Assembly (NCBI GenBank): GCA_017607445.1
Contig: JAEVHH010000001.1
Location: forward strand, 1,798,001 to 1,862,000
Source: Histoplasma ohiense
Lineage: Eukaryota; Ascomycota; Eurotiomycetes; Onygenales; Ajellomycetaceae
Length of the DNA: 64,000 nucleotides
Direction of reading: 5' to 3'
Made by a program: the position numbers and the translations under genes. Under the pieces are notes generated by a model. The model saw nothing but the letters and a program-made list of their open reading frames with translations. It made no database searches and was not told the origin of the DNA. This document shows positions 61,962 through 64,000 of the stretch, in pieces (within the stretch, counting starts at the first letter, position 1; every line of letters starts with the position of its first letter).

Positions 61962-63783
61962 TGCACTTCCTCCTCCTTTTGTGGCCTCTTGGAATTGATC
62001 TTCGAGCTAAAGAATGCTCATCATGCAAAAGCCGCCGCCGAGAATTTGCGAGGTTCCATTTTTGTCTATTCAAGGCCCGATCGATACCAGCGTATAAGAA
62101 ACGAAATAAAATGTTACATAACGCCCAGCTCTTTTTTGTGGTTTACTCCCTTCGTCCAGGATCTCCATACTCCGGAACATCATCCGATGTATATTGCCAA
62201 CTTTCCTTAATATTTGCGCTACATAAATTGCTACTATACTGACTCTATATGACTGAACGAATTCGAATTGGATTTATTGAACACCATCAGATGCCCCTTT
62301 CTTCCAGCTTGGAACCACTCTCGGAACTTGTCAACGTTAACTCATTTTTATTAATGTGTTATTTTCAAACCTTTGTTCCTCTCAATATTTTATGATCCCT
62401 GTTTAGCTCCTCGTTGGTTCGAGTTTTAATCACTTGCCCATATTGAAGGATATTTTGTTCCATTTTCGCCTTCGTCATCTGCGTTCCCTTTTATATATTT
62501 CAACCCTTTACAATCATCGACTTCTGGCTCTTTTTTCTGAACTATATCACCGCCAAGAACATGGTTTATCAGCTCATTGGAGTCAAAGTACCCGTTGGAC
62601 CAGGAATATTTACTGCATTGCGTATTTGGTGGATTTACTATTCTTGCCAACCCCTGTAAGGGAACGGAAGATATCCGGCCAATTTCTTTTGCTTAAATGT
62701 ACTCCAGCATGAACCCAGGTCCCGCTTCATTTTCCAATGGATTCTTCCCCTGTTCTATTAATACAGCTGCTATACATCTTGCCCTCGCTCCGTGTCCTTA
62801 GCTGCAGGGAAAATATGTATATTAGTTTTGCCTATTAAGATATTTTTGGATTTGGCCGCTGTCACCCTTATGATCAAAAACTACTGCGTACAACACCTAC
62901 TGTATTTGGCAGTGCACTCCTCCAATTTGATTTGAAATGGCCAGACCCTTGTGGCTATCGGCAGCTAGGGAGGACTGCCAAGAGCTTCCATGTCTTGGCG
63001 TTATTAAGCTTTGTAAACCTTAAATCCTTTTGAAGGAATTTTATTGGCTGTAAGGAAAATTTAGCCTCCATAACTTAGGCATTCTTGGCGCTGACTAAAC
63101 TCGGGCGACTGCCGGATCCACAACTGCCTATTCGGGACTAGAGTATCAACGGACATCAAGAACTCTCGTCCGGACTCAGACCACAGACAGGACAACCCCT
63201 CTGTTGTCTGCTTCAAGTGCTCTTGAAGGAGGGCGGTTGCAAATAACACAAAGGATAGACGGGGAACACGTACCCATCCTACAAACTGCAAATGTTTTAT
63301 GTTTTGCTTCTTGTCCGTTTCCCCTCACGGACGATCTATTTCGTTTCGGCTCGCCGCGATAGTTCCACTACCTCCGACGTTCATTTCTAGTGGCCATCAA
63401 CGTAACGCCTGATTTCCCTTTGCCCTTTTTGGCGCTTAAATCACCAAGTCGCACCTGTGCTCCCCCAGGGACGCGAAAAACCGACCCGGTTGTGGCGGTT
63501 GGTCGTCAATTTAAACGTCCTTCCCCCCCCTGCCCCAACGGCATTGGAACAGCGGCACGCGAACGGTCATTATCGCCATCACTAACATAAAAGATTTTTG
63601 GTGGAAACGGGACATTGGAATATAACAGAGTGCTGGGCAGAATTGAAGGACTTTATAAATTGCTGGATACCGATTGAAACTTCCCTTCCTTCAACCTTCG
63701 CTTGATCTGCTTTCTGCACTCAAAGCATACCGGATGTGGATGCCATTCATACACAACGCCGCGGACTGCGGGAATTGGACGTT
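61962..63783. other. Intergenic region
   Basis: Between the PLAC8 gene and the gene at the right edge. Domain-free short ORFs only. The final 200 bp contain TATAAATTGC at about 63654 and a pyrimidine-rich leader, plausible as a promoter for the edge gene. Confidence 0.5.
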
Positions 63784-64000
63784 ATGAGTTTTGTGGGGTG
63801 GTTGTTGTCTCGCAATGAGTCCGACCGCTCTCATTCTGTTTGCCCGGGTACCACATTAGGCAAAGGAGGTACGTAAAACGGCGCTGACCAATCTCTTTCC
63901 TGTCCGCCAGCTAAAGATGGTTTTGGTTCTCGAATTAATTTTCCTGGGTTTTTTTTTTTTTTTTTTTTTTTGTGTTAGGGACTATCCTCGTCAACGACAC
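63784..64000 (+). CDS. 5' end of an unidentified gene, truncated by the window
   Basis: Exon 1 (63784..63868) encodes MSFVGWLLSRNESDRSHSVC followed by PGTTLGKG. A 110-bp intron (GTACGT...GTGTTAG) contains a T23 tract, and exon 2 begins at 63979 in phase with GTILVND at the window edge. Too little protein is visible to name it. An alternative inner acceptor (GCCAG at about 63910) would also stay open for a few codons. Support is the start context, splice consensus and phase. Confidence 0.4.
63949..63971 (+). repeat. Poly-T tract (23 nt) serving as intron polypyrimidine tract
   Basis: Immediately precedes the GTGTTAG acceptor of the edge gene. Confidence 0.8.

Noticed and set aside
61989..62210. 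73-codon plus-strand ORF after the PLAC8 gene
   Set aside because: Starts with a non-ATG codon and lies in the 3' region of the PLAC8 gene; no domain.

Overview
This is fungal nuclear DNA, most likely from a filamentous ascomycete of the Eurotiomycetes. The order Onygenales is my best guess, from overall gene content and the long, microsatellite-rich intergenic stretches; no marker gene proves it. Genes have short GT-AG introns (about 50-175 bp) with CTAAC/CTGAC-type branch sites. Gene density is low: about a dozen solid genes in 64 kb.

Layout. 0.3-4.0 kb: large C2H2 + Fungal_trans regulator (minus). 4.0-14.8 kb: a gene desert with only weak candidates. 14.8-15.3 kb: hypothetical protein with an LHLRGGG motif. 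16.4-18.1 kb: Rrb1/GRWD1-type ribosome-biogenesis WD protein. 18.8-20.2 kb: Spg1/Tem1 septation GTPase. 22.2-24.3 kb: transglutaminase-fold protein with an intact C-H-D triad. 24.3-30.5 kb: second sparse zone, holding one probable small two-exon membrane protein gene. 30.5-32.3 kb: MFS sugar transporter. 34.0-34.4 kb: small secreted Cys-rich protein. 35.2-36.8 kb: decaying DNA, with a frameshifted membrane-protein relic, a RIP-like Tc1 transposase remnant split by a clean solo LTR, and a separate set of GGTCCC transposon-end repeats. 37.2-38.3 kb: SET protein. 39.5-41.0 kb: Zn2Cys6 regulator, head-to-head with a secreted GH127/DUF1680 enzyme (42.3-44.6 kb). 45.5-47.1 kb: ceramide synthase. 49.0-49.7 kb: small mitochondrial-type protein sharing a promoter region with CAND1 (50.5-54.8 kb). 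55-60.7 kb: sparse zone with a spliced 193-aa protein resembling PD-(D/E)XK-like fungal proteins and coding-like debris. 60.7-62.0 kb: PLAC8 protein. 63.8 kb to the edge: 5' end of a gene running out of the window.

Most genes are chromosomal housekeeping functions: ribosome assembly, septation signalling, SCF/cullin recycling and sphingolipid synthesis. The accessory-looking parts are the transporter/secreted-protein zone, the regulator/GH127 pair, the transposon block at 35-37 kb and the 55-58 kb zone. I rebuilt exon structures by hand from splice consensus, phase and protein continuity; no alignment was run. I found no convincing tRNA, rRNA, CRISPR or secondary-metabolite backbone gene.
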